A stretch of DNA of 64,000 bases, from NCBI GenBank assembly GCA_964244295.1, contig CAXTIG010000002.1:186001-250000 (forward strand), given 5' to 3'. Each line of letters starts with the position of its first letter. Position 1 is the stretch's first letter. The position numbers were made by a program, and so were the translations under genes. Origin of the DNA: JAJAZB01 sp964244295 (GTDB lineage Bacteria; Bacteroidota; Bacteroidia; Cytophagales; Spirosomataceae). Below the pieces are notes generated by a model. The model was given only the letters and a program-made list of their open reading frames with translations, searched no databases and was not told the origin of the DNA. Below are positions 32,532 to 41,917 of the stretch, piece after piece.

Positions 32532-35129
32532 ATGCGAGTTCTTCTCCTGTTTTTAATCATGCTGACCACCGCTGCCCACGCCCAAACCACGGGTGTACGG
32601 GGTACGGTTAAAAACTCAAAAGGTGAGCGGTTGCCCTTCGCCACGATCCAGGTGAAGGGAACCACCATCGGAACCCTTGCCAACGAAGAAGCCCGGTACG
32701 AGATCAGCCTCCCGCCCGGCGCGTACGAATTGCAGTTCCAGTTTTTAGGCCACAAAACCACGCTGCAACGCGTCGAAATTAAGGCCGATTTTCAAACCCT
32801 GGACGTCACGCTGGAAGAAGTGGCCTTTAACCTGGCCGAAGTGAAGGTGGGGCAGGGCAGTGAAGATCCCGCTTACACGATCATGCGGAAAGCCATCAGC
32901 ATGGCCCGTTTTCACCAGTTGGAAGTGGACACCTGGTCGGCGCGGACTTACGTGAAGGGCACCTTTCGCATCACCGATGTGCCTTTTTTGGGCAAAAGCC
33001 TGCTTAAAAAAGCGAACCTCGCCGTCGGCACCACTTACGTGCTGGAATCGATCAACGAACTGAGTTTTCGCCAGCCCAATACGGTGAAGGAAAAGGTAAT
33101 TTCGGTGCGATCCAACTTGCCCCCCGGTGCCCAGCCGAGCATCAACTTCGCTCGGTTTTCGTTTTACAGCCCCCGCTTCGGCGATCTGATTTCGCCCCTT
33201 TCGCCACAGGCGTTCAGTTACTACCGCTTTGAATACCAGGGCAATTACGAGGAGCACGGCAAAACCATCAACAAAATCCGGGTAACACCCCGCTCGCGGG
33301 GGCAGTACGTGTTCGACGGCACGCTCAACATCGTCGATGGCACCTGGAGCCTGCACAGCCTGGCGTTCGCCTTCGTCGATGAAAATGGTTTCAACTACAA
33401 CATCCGGCAATTGATGACGCCCGTGCAGGACGTCTGGATGCCCGTCAGTTCGGAAGTCAACGTGCGCATCAGTTACCTGGGGGCCAAAGGCGAAGGGCGC
33501 TACGTGACCTCGGTGCGGAATTACCAGGTTAAGGTGAATCCGAAATACCACCAGGTGCCCGACCTGGTGGACGAGAAAGTATCGAAAGCCGACGCGCAGG
33601 CCCTGCGGGGGCAGAAACTCGATCCGAAGCTCGGCGTGGCGAAAAAAGAAGTGACCCGGAAGCAGTTCAAGAAAATGGTGCGGGAACTGGAAAAGGAAGA
33701 CATTAAGGAATTGAAGAAAAAAGGCGAGGACGTAGCCGTGGTTCGCGATTTCAGCTACGAAATCGACTCCCTGGCCCGCATTCGCCCGGCGGAATTCTGG
33801 AGTGGCGAGCGGCAGGTGCCGCTAACCGAACTCGAAGTGACCGGCTACCGACTGGCCGACAGCCTGTACAAAGCCAACGAGGCTAAAATCCGGCGGGATT
33901 CGCTGAAAAATACCCCCAAATTTCGTTTCACGCACCTGCTAACGGGCCGCACTTACAACTACGGGCAGCGGACGGGGCTGGAAGGATACCCGCGCAGCCT
34001 CACCTTCGAGTCGCCGCTGATTGGATTGACCAAACTCGATTTTTTCAACACCGTCGAGGGGTACCTGCTCAAAACGAAGCTGGAGTATTCCCAGCGCATC
34101 AGCCGGTTTAGCCGATGGGTAGCCGGAGCCGATGCCCGGTATTCGTTTGCCCGCGAACGTCTTAACGGCGGAATCAACCTGGGCTACCGCAGTCCCCAAA
34201 CCTCCGTGTCGCTGAACGCGGGCCGGAATGTGTTTCAGTTCAATCCCGCTAATCCCATCGCCGAAGGCTACAACACGTTGTACACGCTGTTGTCGGAGCA
34301 AAATTTTCTGAAGCTGTACGAAAAAGCATTCTTTGGACTTTCCGCCGGGCACCGGCTGAACGATAAAATTGCGCTCAACGTCGGGGCCTCGTTCGAGCGC
34401 CGGTACCGCCTGCAAAACAACGTCACCAAAGGCTGGCGCGACGTTCCCGAACGGGAGTTTTCTTCCAACGACCCCGACAACCTCGAACTGAGTCCCAATC
34501 CGCTCGATCCCCAACCCGGCACGGTCTTTCCCAACCACAACGCCACCATTCTGACGGGGGCCATCACCTACCGGCCTTTCGCGAAGGCCGCCCGGTACAA
34601 CGGCGAGCGGTTTACCATCAACAACAATTCACCGGGTTTTACGATCCGCAACCGCTCCGGCTTCGGCGACAGCCGCTTCAATCAACTCGAATTTTCGGTG
34701 ACGGACGAAGCGCAACTGGGCAAGGGTACCCTGCGGTACCTGGGCCGCCTCGGTACATTTTACGGGGACAGTCCCCGGTATTTGATGGATTTCAAGCATT
34801 TCAACGGCAACCAGACGTTTTTCCAGAGCGAAGGAATCGAGAATTTCCGGCTGCTCGATTACTACACTTACTCCACGGCCAACCGCTACGCCCAAGCCCA
34901 CGCCGACTACGCCTTCCGCCGTTTTTTGCTGACCCAGATTCTGGCGTTGCAACTGGCCGGGATCAAAGAAAACGTGTTTGTCAATTCGCTCTTCACCAAC
35001 AACACCAACCTGTTCGAGCTGGGTTACGGCTTCAGTGGCATCCTGAAAACCTTCGGGCTGGAAGTGGTCACGACGTTCCAGGACGGGCGCTACCGTCAGG
35101 TGGGCTTCCGGATTCGGACGCCGCTGTGA
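32532..35129 (+). CDS. DUF5686 and carboxypeptidase-like regulatory domain outer-membrane protein
   Basis: An 865-residue exported protein with a signal peptide (1-17, AHAQ). A CarboxypepD_reg-like domain (about 20-105) begins GVRGTVKNSKGERLPFATIQV, as in TonB-linked Bacteroidota proteins, and is followed by the DUF5686 region and a C-terminal beta-barrel (about 480-865) with many aromatic strand ends. It is thought to sit in the outer membrane. The role is unknown, though the N-terminal domain suggests a structural or uptake function. The ATG at 32532 is used; the frame is open a little further upstream. Confidence 0.85.
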   Translation: MRVLLLFLIMLTTAAHAQTTGVRGTVKNSKGERLPFATIQVKGTTIGTLANEEARYEISLPPGAYELQFQFLGHKTTLQRVEIKADFQTLDVTLEEVAFNLAEVKVGQGSEDPAYTIMRKAISMARFHQLEVDTWSARTYVKGTFRITDVPFLGKSLLKKANLAVGTTYVLESINELSFRQPNTVKEKVISVRSNLPPGAQPSINFARFSFYSPRFGDLISPLSPQAFSYYRFEYQGNYEEHGKTINKIRVTPRSRGQYVFDGTLNIVDGTWSLHSLAFAFVDENGFNYNIRQLMTPVQDVWMPVSSEVNVRISYLGAKGEGRYVTSVRNYQVKVNPKYHQVPDLVDEKVSKADAQALRGQKLDPKLGVAKKEVTRKQFKKMVRELEKEDIKELKKKGEDVAVVRDFSYEIDSLARIRPAEFWSGERQVPLTELEVTGYRLADSLYKANEAKIRRDSLKNTPKFRFTHLLTGRTYNYGQRTGLEGYPRSLTFESPLIGLTKLDFFNTVEGYLLKTKLEYSQRISRFSRWVAGADARYSFARERLNGGINLGYRSPQTSVSLNAGRNVFQFNPANPIAEGYNTLYTLLSEQNFLKLYEKAFFGLSAGHRLNDKIALNVGASFERRYRLQNNVTKGWRDVPEREFSSNDPDNLELSPNPLDPQPGTVFPNHNATILTGAITYRPFAKAARYNGERFTINNNSPGFTIRNRSGFGDSRFNQLEFSVTDEAQLGKGTLRYLGRLGTFYGDSPRYLMDFKHFNGNQTFFQSEGIENFRLLDYYTYSTANRYAQAHADYAFRRFLLTQILALQLAGIKENVFVNSLFTNNTNLFELGYGFSGILKTFGLEVVTTFQDGRYRQVGFRIRTPL

Positions 35130-35136
35130 GAAGCGG

Positions 35137-35865
35137 TTAGGCAGTCAGTTTTTTCTGTTCCTGCCAACGCAGGCGGTAGGCATTCATCGCCGTTTTGCCC
35201 AACTGCGTGAGCAGGCGGTAATTGACCACTACCCCCACCACCGCCCCGATGCCGGGCACGAGTTGCGCCAGCTTCACGAGGTCGATGTAATCGCGGTATT
35301 CCTGCTGAAACGTGCGCCAGTCGAACTCGTTGATGTCGGCGGGCAACGCTCTTTCGTCCCAACGCTCGATTTGCCGAAAAACCGTCTGGCGGCGTTCCTG
35401 GCTCGAAAAAGCGAGTTGAAAAATATGGAGTACGTACAGCCGTTCGCGGTAATCGTCCATCGAGTAGCCGTAAAGGGCGGCGATGTCGTAGAGCAATTTC
35501 AACTTCAGGCCCAGCAGCAGCGGAAAATCGGCCAGCCCCAGCAGCAGGCCCCCGGCCCCGGTCACGCCCCCTTCGGCGGCTCCGGCGGTGCGGTAAAATT
35601 TGATGCGCCGCCGCACGTCGGTTTCGCGCGCTTCGAGGGTTTGGCCCTGCACGGGGGCCTGGGTCGTGTATTCGGCTCCGAAGAGCACGCCGCGCGTCAT
35701 TTGCTTGATGGCCGTCGTGATGACCGCGTGAATCTTCTCCGGAATCAACCGGTTCATCCGACGCTGCAACGAAGCCGCCAGGCGACCCGTCAGCGAAGGT
35801 GCCCGGAGCATGGCCTGCCGCCAGGTTTTCGATTCGCGCAGGGCTTGGGTTTCGTAAAAGGTCAT
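35137..35865 (-). CDS. EcsC family protein
   Basis: A 242-residue protein matching the EcsC family: the TRGVLFGAEYTT region, AAEGGVTGAGGLLLGLADFPLLLGLKLKLLYDI (a hydrophobic stretch at about 95-125) and a C-terminal LVPGIGAVVGVVVNYRLL helix. EcsC proteins are linked with ABC-type secretion in Bacillus, but most members have no defined role. It ends eight bases after the convergent DUF5686 gene. Confidence 0.85.
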   Translation of the reverse strand: MTFYETQALRESKTWRQAMLRAPSLTGRLAASLQRRMNRLIPEKIHAVITTAIKQMTRGVLFGAEYTTQAPVQGQTLEARETDVRRRIKFYRTAGAAEGGVTGAGGLLLGLADFPLLLGLKLKLLYDIAALYGYSMDDYRERLYVLHIFQLAFSSQERRQTVFRQIERWDERALPADINEFDWRTFQQEYRDYIDLVKLAQLVPGIGAVVGVVVNYRLLTQLGKTAMNAYRLRWQEQKKLTA

Positions 35866-35887
35866 CTTTTCCGGGAAAGTCTGTTTT

Positions 35888-36907
35888 TCAAAGTGTTAGC
35901 AAAAACCGGAGCGTGTCCACCCCATCGGCGTAATCGCTCAGGTCGGGCGATTGCGTGCTGCCGAAAGGTTGACTGCCCGAAAGTCGTCCCGACGAGGAGA
36001 CGAGGCACTGCCGGGAATCGGCCTGTTGGGCGAGCAAGTGCGTGAGCACTTCCGAATCAGGATACGTTTCAACGTACACGACGGAAATGGGAGAAACCAA
36101 CGCCGGGTTTTCAGAAACCAGTAAAAATCCGTTGTCAAAAAACGGGGTCTGGTTGATGAGCAGTACCGATTTGTTGTAATCGTAGTTGTTGCGGAATTTG
36201 TGGTGCAGAATCACGTCGCCCAGCGGTTCGATGGCCTCGAAAAAAGCGTCGAACTCGTACGATTCCGGCACGAACAGCTTCGAGACATTCCGGCACCCCA
36301 GCCCGAAGTACGTCAGCACATCCTTGCCGAGCAGTTGCAACTCCTCCGAAGACTCCCCGCCCGTCAGCACACCGACTGCGCTTCGGTTCTTACGAATCAC
36401 GTGCGGTTTTTTACCGAAATAATGCTCGAAGTACCGGGACGAATTGGTACTGCCGGTGGCAATAACCGCGTCAGCCTCGTTGAGGCGGTCGCTAAATTCG
36501 ATGTGGGGGCCAAAGCGGGCTTCCAGTTCAATCAGTTTCGTTAATAGCCGCCGCATCAGCACCGAATCCTGCGAACTGAGTTTAGCCAGCAGACGATGCC
36601 CGGCCAGTAACACGCAGAGCGCGTCGTGAAAGCCAACGGCGGGGATGTTCCCGGCCATGATGATGCCTACTTTTCGGGCAGTTACCCCTGTTTTGAGTGG
36701 ATAAGCACCCACCCAATTGTTGAGTTTACTATTCTCCAAATACTGAACGGCTATCGCTTCCAGCGCCTGTTCCACAGACTCCGGTGTGAACCATGTGTTT
36801 TCCCGGTACGCCTCAACCGCCCAGTTCTCAAGCGTATCCCGATTGTCTGGACTGCTTAACCAATTACCCAACTTGCCAAATGCCTCCACTCGTGTGCTTA
36901 AATCCAT
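35888..36907 (-). CDS. LuxC-like acyl-CoA reductase
   Basis: A 339-residue protein of the acyl-CoA reductase (LuxC) family, related to aldehyde dehydrogenases. The likely active-site Cys205 lies in FGLGCRNVSKLFVP, and GIIMAGNIPAVGFHD near residue 82 and the nucleotide-binding VIATGSTNSSRYFE fit the family. It would reduce an acyl-CoA to an aldehyde. In Bacteroidota this gene commonly neighbours a ferredoxin, as here. The ATG at 36905-36907 is chosen over an adjacent TTG. Confidence 0.85.
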   Translation of the reverse strand: MDLSTRVEAFGKLGNWLSSPDNRDTLENWAVEAYRENTWFTPESVEQALEAIAVQYLENSKLNNWVGAYPLKTGVTARKVGIIMAGNIPAVGFHDALCVLLAGHRLLAKLSSQDSVLMRRLLTKLIELEARFGPHIEFSDRLNEADAVIATGSTNSSRYFEHYFGKKPHVIRKNRSAVGVLTGGESSEELQLLGKDVLTYFGLGCRNVSKLFVPESYEFDAFFEAIEPLGDVILHHKFRNNYDYNKSVLLINQTPFFDNGFLLVSENPALVSPISVVYVETYPDSEVLTHLLAQQADSRQCLVSSSGRLSGSQPFGSTQSPDLSDYADGVDTLRFLLTL

Positions 36908-37049
36908 CAATTCGGTAGTTTTTTAGCTTCTTACCAAAGTTATATCCAATTCCCCCCCAACTATTTTCTTGGAGGCTCAACCTTTCCATCGTTACATTTG
37001 TTGCTCAATTGAAAAATTGCCTTCGAAAGTACGTAAAAACTGGAATGGT

Positions 37050-37397
37050 ATGGCCATCATGATCACGGAGGAGTGCATAAACTGCGGCGCGTGCGAGCCA
37101 GAATGCCCCAACACCGCCATTTATGAAGGCGGAGTCGCCTGGACCTGGGGCGGCGGTACGCAACTGGCAGAAGTCGAGTTGGGCGATGGAACGGTATTGT
37201 CAGGGAAGGAAGTTCAAACCCCCGTCTCGGATGAATTTTATTACATCGTCTCCGATAAATGCACGGAATGCGTCGGCTTCCACGAGGAGCCGCAATGCGC
37301 GGCCGTGTGCCCCGTGGATTGCTGCGTACCCGACCCCGACCACGAAGAGGAAGAAGAAACCCTCCTCGCGAAGAAAGCCTGGCTGCACGCGGAATAA
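37050..37397 (+). CDS. Two-cluster [4Fe-4S] ferredoxin
   Basis: A 115-residue ferredoxin with two cluster motifs. The first is Cys9, Cys12, Cys15 and Cys19 (CINCGACEPEC), the second Cys71, Cys74, Cys83 and Cys87 (CTEC, a spacer, then CAAVC). It carries electrons at low potential. The insertion between the motifs (about 25-68) and the eight-residue spacer in the second motif follow the Allochromatium-type ferredoxin pattern. The start MAIMITEECINCG at 37050 matches Bacteroidota homologues; it lies divergent from the acyl-CoA reductase gene, which may be its partner. Confidence 0.9.
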   Translation: MAIMITEECINCGACEPECPNTAIYEGGVAWTWGGGTQLAEVELGDGTVLSGKEVQTPVSDEFYYIVSDKCTECVGFHEEPQCAAVCPVDCCVPDPDHEEEEETLLAKKAWLHAE

Positions 37398-37420
37398 ATT
37401 TTCAGGTCTTCGTTTCCTAA

Positions 37421-37446
37421 CCCCGGTCACCCACCGGGGTTTTTTG
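37421..37446 (+). terminator. Rho-independent terminator of the ferredoxin gene
   Basis: CCCCGGT pairs with ACCGGGG and is followed by a run of T, 24 bases after the stop codon. Confidence 0.75.
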
Positions 37447-37713
37447 TTGTCCAAAAACTGTTTAAAAGCATCCTTACGTAAAACAAATAATATTTGTAAA
37501 TACACACTTCATTCAAAATTTCTTCTAAGTCGGGTTTTATTCAGCATTTTTTTGAATAATTGCTTTATTGAATAGAGTATTCTGAGGAAATTTGCACTAT
37601 TTCAACAAATTCACAGGAAAACAAACCAGTTTCTCTTGCATAACTACCTTTCATACTCAATCTTTGGCCCGAAATCAAACACATCCAGCCCATCACGTCA
37701 ACCAAAGATTATT
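37447..37713 (+). other. AT-rich gap between the ferredoxin and the porin-like gene
   Basis: This stretch is markedly AT-rich and has no ORF with recognisable homology. It should hold the promoter of the nitrogen-related genes. I could not find a convincing TTTG/TAnnTTTG pair or a sigma-54 GG-N10-GC site. Confidence 0.5.
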
Positions 37714-38910
37714 ATGAGAAAAGTCTTTTTTACCATTTATTCTACCATTTTTGCGCTCACCGCTTTTGCGGACACGACGCCGGTTCGTTCCGGACAAGTT
37801 GACCCGGCAAAACCCATGCAGCCAAAAGATTCGATTGCGGCTAGTGCGGAAGGAAAGTTCACTTTTTCCGGCTACCTGGACACTTATTATTTTGGCAACT
37901 TCAACAATCCTACTTCCCGAAAAAACACCGGGGTTGCGGGCAATGAGCGGGCTTTTGACCAGCGCGCCGGTCAGTTCGGGATCGGCCTGGTTCAAACCAA
38001 AGCCACGTACACGAGCGATAAAATCGATGGAGTTATCGACTTAGCTTTCGGTCCTTTCGCCGATTTGGGGAATTATGGAAACGTAACCAGTTTGCTTGGT
38101 AGTTCGGTGACTTCTACTTCACTGGCTATCAAGCAGGCGTACCTGACCTGGAAAGTTTCGCCTAAATTCTCGCTGACGGGTGGCCAGTTTGGCACGCACA
38201 TCGGATACGAAGTGATCGATGCCCCGGTCAACTACAACTATTCGTTGTCCAACCTGTTTAACAACGGCCCCTTTTACCACATCGGCGTGAAAGCACAATA
38301 TGCGTTCAGCGATAAGGCTTACCTGATGGTGGGATTAGTGAACAACATCGACAACATTCAGGATAACAACCGGGCGAAAGGCTTCATCAGCCAGTTGTTT
38401 TTCTCGCCGGTATCCGGTTGGAACGTGTACCTCAACGGGATTGTATCGAACGAAGCCAATGCGGATGCCAAAGGCAAAACCCCCAGCGGCAACAGCTACG
38501 CGTTGTTTGATTTGACGACGACCTATCAGATTTCGGAAAAATTCTTCCTGGGCTTGAACGCCGCAACGGGTTCGCAAAAAGTCAAAGTGGCGAATGTTTC
38601 CACCACGACCCCCTGGGGAGGCGTGGCACTTTACACCAATTACGCCTTCAGCAGTACGTTTGGTTTGGGTGCCCGTTACGAAGTGTTCGACAATACGGGC
38701 GGTGCCCGAGCGCTCATCGAAGCCGATGGTACCGGCACCAGTGTCAATTCTTTTACGCTGACGGCCAATATCACAGCGGCAGATGGGCATTTATTGTTGA
38801 AGCCCGAACTACGTACCGATGCCTTTAAATCGGAGCAATTTATTGACTCTGAAGGCAAAGGCAAAAAGTCACAAACCACCCTCGGCCTGGCTGCCATCTT
38901 TAAATTCTAA
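37714..38910 (+). CDS. Outer-membrane porin-like beta-barrel protein
   Basis: A 398-residue exported protein with a signal peptide (about 1-19, ALTAFA). The mature part alternates strands with aromatic ends (FTFSGYLDTYYFGNFN, GQFGIGLVQTKATY, ending KSQTTLGLAAIFKF), a C-terminal aromatic residue being typical of outer-membrane barrels. It resembles the putative beta-barrel porins of the bbp2 type. The gene directly precedes amtB, so the porin may let ammonium or another nitrogen source into the periplasm; this is inferred from position only. The ATG at 37714 gives the signal peptide. Confidence 0.8.
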   Translation: MRKVFFTIYSTIFALTAFADTTPVRSGQVDPAKPMQPKDSIAASAEGKFTFSGYLDTYYFGNFNNPTSRKNTGVAGNERAFDQRAGQFGIGLVQTKATYTSDKIDGVIDLAFGPFADLGNYGNVTSLLGSSVTSTSLAIKQAYLTWKVSPKFSLTGGQFGTHIGYEVIDAPVNYNYSLSNLFNNGPFYHIGVKAQYAFSDKAYLMVGLVNNIDNIQDNNRAKGFISQLFFSPVSGWNVYLNGIVSNEANADAKGKTPSGNSYALFDLTTTYQISEKFFLGLNAATGSQKVKVANVSTTTPWGGVALYTNYAFSSTFGLGARYEVFDNTGGARALIEADGTGTSVNSFTLTANITAADGHLLLKPELRTDAFKSEQFIDSEGKGKKSQTTLGLAAIFKF

Positions 38911-38951
38911 CCCAAGCTTTTCCACCAACCAATTCTAAATCAACCTGTTCT

Positions 38952-40286
38952 ATGCAAAAACCATCTTACATTCCCCTGATTATCCTGCTCGTCATCGCCT
39001 TTGCAGGAGCCTTGTTGCCCGCCCTCCCAACCTCCATTGCAACGGAAGGGCTAAACGGCGGTGACATCGCCTGGATGCTCGTGGCTACGGCCTTAGTCCT
39101 ACTGATGACGCCCGGTCTGGCGTACTTTTACGGCGGAATGGTTAATACCAAAAACGTAATTTCCACCATGTTCCAAAGTTTCATTGGCATGGGGGTTATT
39201 TCGGTGCTTTGGGTCGTAGTAGGCTTTAGCCTTGCATTCGGCGACAGCATCGGCGGGTTTATCGGTAATCCTACCACCTTTTTTATGTGGAATGGGGTAC
39301 TCGATGGCAAGCCCTGGTCGCTGGCTACGACGATTCCGCTGGCCCTGTTCGCTTTGTTTCAACTGAAATTCGCCGTCATTACTCCGGCGCTTGTCACGGG
39401 TTCGATGGCCGAACGGATTAACTTCAAGTCGTACGTGCTGTTCATGGTGCTGTTTAGCCTGGTGGTGTACAGTCCGCTGGCCCACATGACCTGGCATCCC
39501 GAAGGCTTCTTCTTCAAGCTGGGCGTGCTTGATTTCGCAGGCGGAACCGTCGTTCACATGTCGGCGGGTTGGGCCGCTCTGGCGGGTGCCATGTACCTGA
39601 AGCGCCGCCGGGCGCACCTCGATGCCTCGTTTTTGCCCCCGGCCAACATTCCGTTTGTGCTCTTGGGTACCGGTCTGCTTTGGTTTGGTTGGTTCGGCTT
39701 CAACGCTGGTTCGGCGGTGGGCGCTTCGCCCCTGGCAGTTTCAGCTTTCGCCACGACCAACTTCGCTGCTGCGTCCGCTGGTCTGGCCTGGGTGCTGTTC
39801 GATGCCTCGAAAGGCAAGAAAGTCTCGGCTCTCGGCTTCTGCATCGGGGCCGTGGTGGGTCTGGTCGCCATCACCCCGGCGGCTGGTTTCGTGACCATCC
39901 CCGTTTCCCTGTTCATCGGTACGATTGCCGGGATTACGTCTAACTTCTTCGCCCACATGAAGGCGAAAGGCACCCTCGATGACACCCTCGACGTGTTTCC
40001 TTGCCACGGTATTGGTGGGATGGTCGGGATGATCATGACGGGGTTATTCGCCACTAAATCGGTGAACTCGGCAGTAGCCATCGACGGCCTGGCTTATGGG
40101 GCGTTCGATACTTTCAAGGCCCACATGATTGCGCTGGTGTTGGTGTCTGCTTATGCCTTTGTGATGTCGTACGCGTTGTTGTTCATCACCGACAAAATTC
40201 TGCCCCTGCGCGTCTCGGAAGACGACGAGCGTAGTGGTCTGGACGTTAGCCAGCACGACGAGTCACTCGTAGAATCCGTCGTTTAA
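38952..40286 (+). CDS. amtB: Ammonium transporter
   Basis: A 444-residue inner-membrane ammonium channel. The twin pore histidines appear as His202 (TVVHMSAGWAA) and His352 (FPCHGIGGMVG), and the first helices carry GLAYFYGGMVNTKNV. About 11 membrane segments are seen, as in the Amt/Rh family. It lies 41 bases after the porin-like gene. Unusually, no PII regulator gene (glnK) follows; two terminator hairpins do. A glutamine synthetase pair lies downstream. Confidence 0.94.
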   Translation: MQKPSYIPLIILLVIAFAGALLPALPTSIATEGLNGGDIAWMLVATALVLLMTPGLAYFYGGMVNTKNVISTMFQSFIGMGVISVLWVVVGFSLAFGDSIGGFIGNPTTFFMWNGVLDGKPWSLATTIPLALFALFQLKFAVITPALVTGSMAERINFKSYVLFMVLFSLVVYSPLAHMTWHPEGFFFKLGVLDFAGGTVVHMSAGWAALAGAMYLKRRRAHLDASFLPPANIPFVLLGTGLLWFGWFGFNAGSAVGASPLAVSAFATTNFAAASAGLAWVLFDASKGKKVSALGFCIGAVVGLVAITPAAGFVTIPVSLFIGTIAGITSNFFAHMKAKGTLDDTLDVFPCHGIGGMVGMIMTGLFATKSVNSAVAIDGLAYGAFDTFKAHMIALVLVSAYAFVMSYALLFITDKILPLRVSEDDERSGLDVSQHDESLVESVV

Positions 40287-40301
40287 GCCCTTGGAGCAGA
40301 G

Positions 40302-40325
40302 CCACAGGGTGATGCCTGTGGTTTT
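40302..40325 (+). terminator. Terminator hairpin 1 downstream of amtB
   Basis: CCACAGG pairs with CCTGTGG, followed by a short T run. Confidence 0.6.
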
Positions 40326-40337
40326 GTTGCATAGAAC

Positions 40338-40376
40338 GAAGCCGCGACCCTTTGGGACGCGGCTTCTTCGTTTTTA
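40338..40376. terminator. Terminator hairpin 2 downstream of amtB
   Basis: GAAGCCGCGACCC pairs with GGGACGCGGCTTC (one mismatch) across a short loop and is followed by TTTTT. It sits between convergent amtB and mtaB and may serve both. Confidence 0.7.
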
Positions 40377-40397
40377 GCCGGTAAAGATTCAGTGGGT

Positions 40398-41717
40398 TCA
40401 GGCAAAAGTGACCTCCGGTTCACTGATCTCCACCAAACCGTTCTCACCAATTCCAGTCAGCGTCACCAGTTTTAACTCGTTGATCAACAGCGGGTCATAC
40501 TTCGCCGCTACGCGGACGTAGTTTTCGGTAAATCCCTGCATCAAGTCATTCTCCACGTCTTCCTCAAATAACACGGTGTAAGTCAGGCCTAACTGACTTT
40601 CGTAAAAAGCCCGACGTTTTTTTTCGGATAGGATGTGCAGCATCTTTGACCGCTCGGCCCGCTGCGGCGAGGAAACGACGGGTTTGATGTTCAAAGCGTG
40701 TGTGTTGGGCCTCTCCGAATACGTGAAGACGTGCAAGTAGGAAACCGGCAGATCGTTCAGAAACTGGTACGTCGCCCTAAACTCCTCCTCGGTTTCACCG
40801 GGATGCCCCACGATCACGTCTACGCCAATGCAAGCCTGCGGCATCAATTCCTTGATTTTCGCCACCCGTTCCGCGTACAGTTCGCGCCGGTAGCGCCGCC
40901 GCATCAAACCCAGCACCGTATTTGACCCCGATTGGAGCGGAACGTGAAAATGGGGCACGAAGCGTCTCGAAGTTGCCACGAACGCGATGATTTCGTCGGT
41001 CAGCAGGTTGGGTTCGATGGAAGAAATGCGAAAGCGTTCGATGCCCTCCACCGTGTCGAGTTCCCGAATCAAATCCAGAAATGAGGCCGTGCGTATTCCC
41101 TCACGCAGTCCAAAGTCGCCAATATTCACGCCGGTAAGAACGATTTCTTTCACTCCTCGACTGGCAATCTCCCGCGCCGCCGCCGCCACGTTATCAATCG
41201 AATCGGAGCGGCTGGCCCCACGGGCCAGGGGGATCGTGCAGTAGGCGCAGGGGTAATCGCAGCCGTCCTGCACCTTCAAAAACGTGCGGGTGCGATCGTT
41301 GAGCGAATAGCTGGCGTGGTAGTCCAACGCCTCGGTGATGGGGGAATTCAACACGCGGGCGACACCGCCCGGTTCTTTGCGAAAGCCGTCGAGCAGTTCG
41401 ACTAATCGGAATTTTTCCGCCGCTCCCAGTACCGCATCGACGCCTTCGATTTCCGAAATTTCTTTCGGTTTCAATTGGGCGTAACAGCCGATGATTGCTA
41501 CGTAGCCATCCGGGTTGATTTTCCGCGCTTCACGGACAATCTTCCGGCATTTTTTATCGGCATTGTCCGTGACCGAACAGGTGTTGATGATGAAAATATC
41601 CGGCGATTGATTGAACTCGACTTTTCGGTACCCCTTCGCCTCGAAAGACCGGGCGATGGTGGACGTTTCCGAAAAATTGAGTTTACAACCCAACGTGTAA
41701 AAGGCGACTTTTTTCAT
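40398..41717 (-). CDS. mtaB: tRNA threonylcarbamoyladenosine methylthiotransferase
   Basis: A 439-residue radical-SAM methylthiotransferase that adds a methylthio group to t6A37 of tRNA. The UPF0004 domain supplies the auxiliary-cluster ligands Cys11 (LGCKLN), Cys47 and Cys78. The radical-SAM motif is Cys153, Cys157 and Cys160 (CDYPCAYC), and a C-terminal TRAM domain follows (about 370-435). KKVAFYTLGCKLNFSET and the lack of MiaB-specific features favour MtaB. The ATG at 41715-41717 is preferred over an upstream TTG. It interrupts the nitrogen gene neighbourhood. Confidence 0.9.
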   Translation of the reverse strand: MKKVAFYTLGCKLNFSETSTIARSFEAKGYRKVEFNQSPDIFIINTCSVTDNADKKCRKIVREARKINPDGYVAIIGCYAQLKPKEISEIEGVDAVLGAAEKFRLVELLDGFRKEPGGVARVLNSPITEALDYHASYSLNDRTRTFLKVQDGCDYPCAYCTIPLARGASRSDSIDNVAAAAREIASRGVKEIVLTGVNIGDFGLREGIRTASFLDLIRELDTVEGIERFRISSIEPNLLTDEIIAFVATSRRFVPHFHVPLQSGSNTVLGLMRRRYRRELYAERVAKIKELMPQACIGVDVIVGHPGETEEEFRATYQFLNDLPVSYLHVFTYSERPNTHALNIKPVVSSPQRAERSKMLHILSEKKRRAFYESQLGLTYTVLFEEDVENDLMQGFTENYVRVAAKYDPLLINELKLVTLTGIGENGLVEISEPEVTFA

Positions 41718-41809
41718 GATGCGCAACGGCGGGCAATCCTAAGGCAAACAGCGTTGTTTCGTTCGAACAATTCTTTGGTCGTGAAGGGGGAAGACTGTCT
41801 TTTCACCTG

Positions 41810-41817
41810 CAAAGGTA
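41810..41817 (-). promoter_or_regulatory. Putative -7 promoter element of mtaB
   Basis: TACCTTTG on the minus strand matches TAnnTTTG and lies about 90 bases upstream of the mtaB start. Confidence 0.35.
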
Positions 41818-41917
41818 GAAAGCAAACGGCCACCCGATTTCGATTGGTTCCAAAATGAAAAACCCCCCACCAGATGGCAGAGGGCTTTCGAGAGTTGAAA
41901 AACCAGAGTGCGTCAAA

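Noticed and set aside
37447..37713. Sigma-54 promoter ahead of the porin and amtB genes
   Set aside because: No GG-N10-GC site with the right spacing was found.
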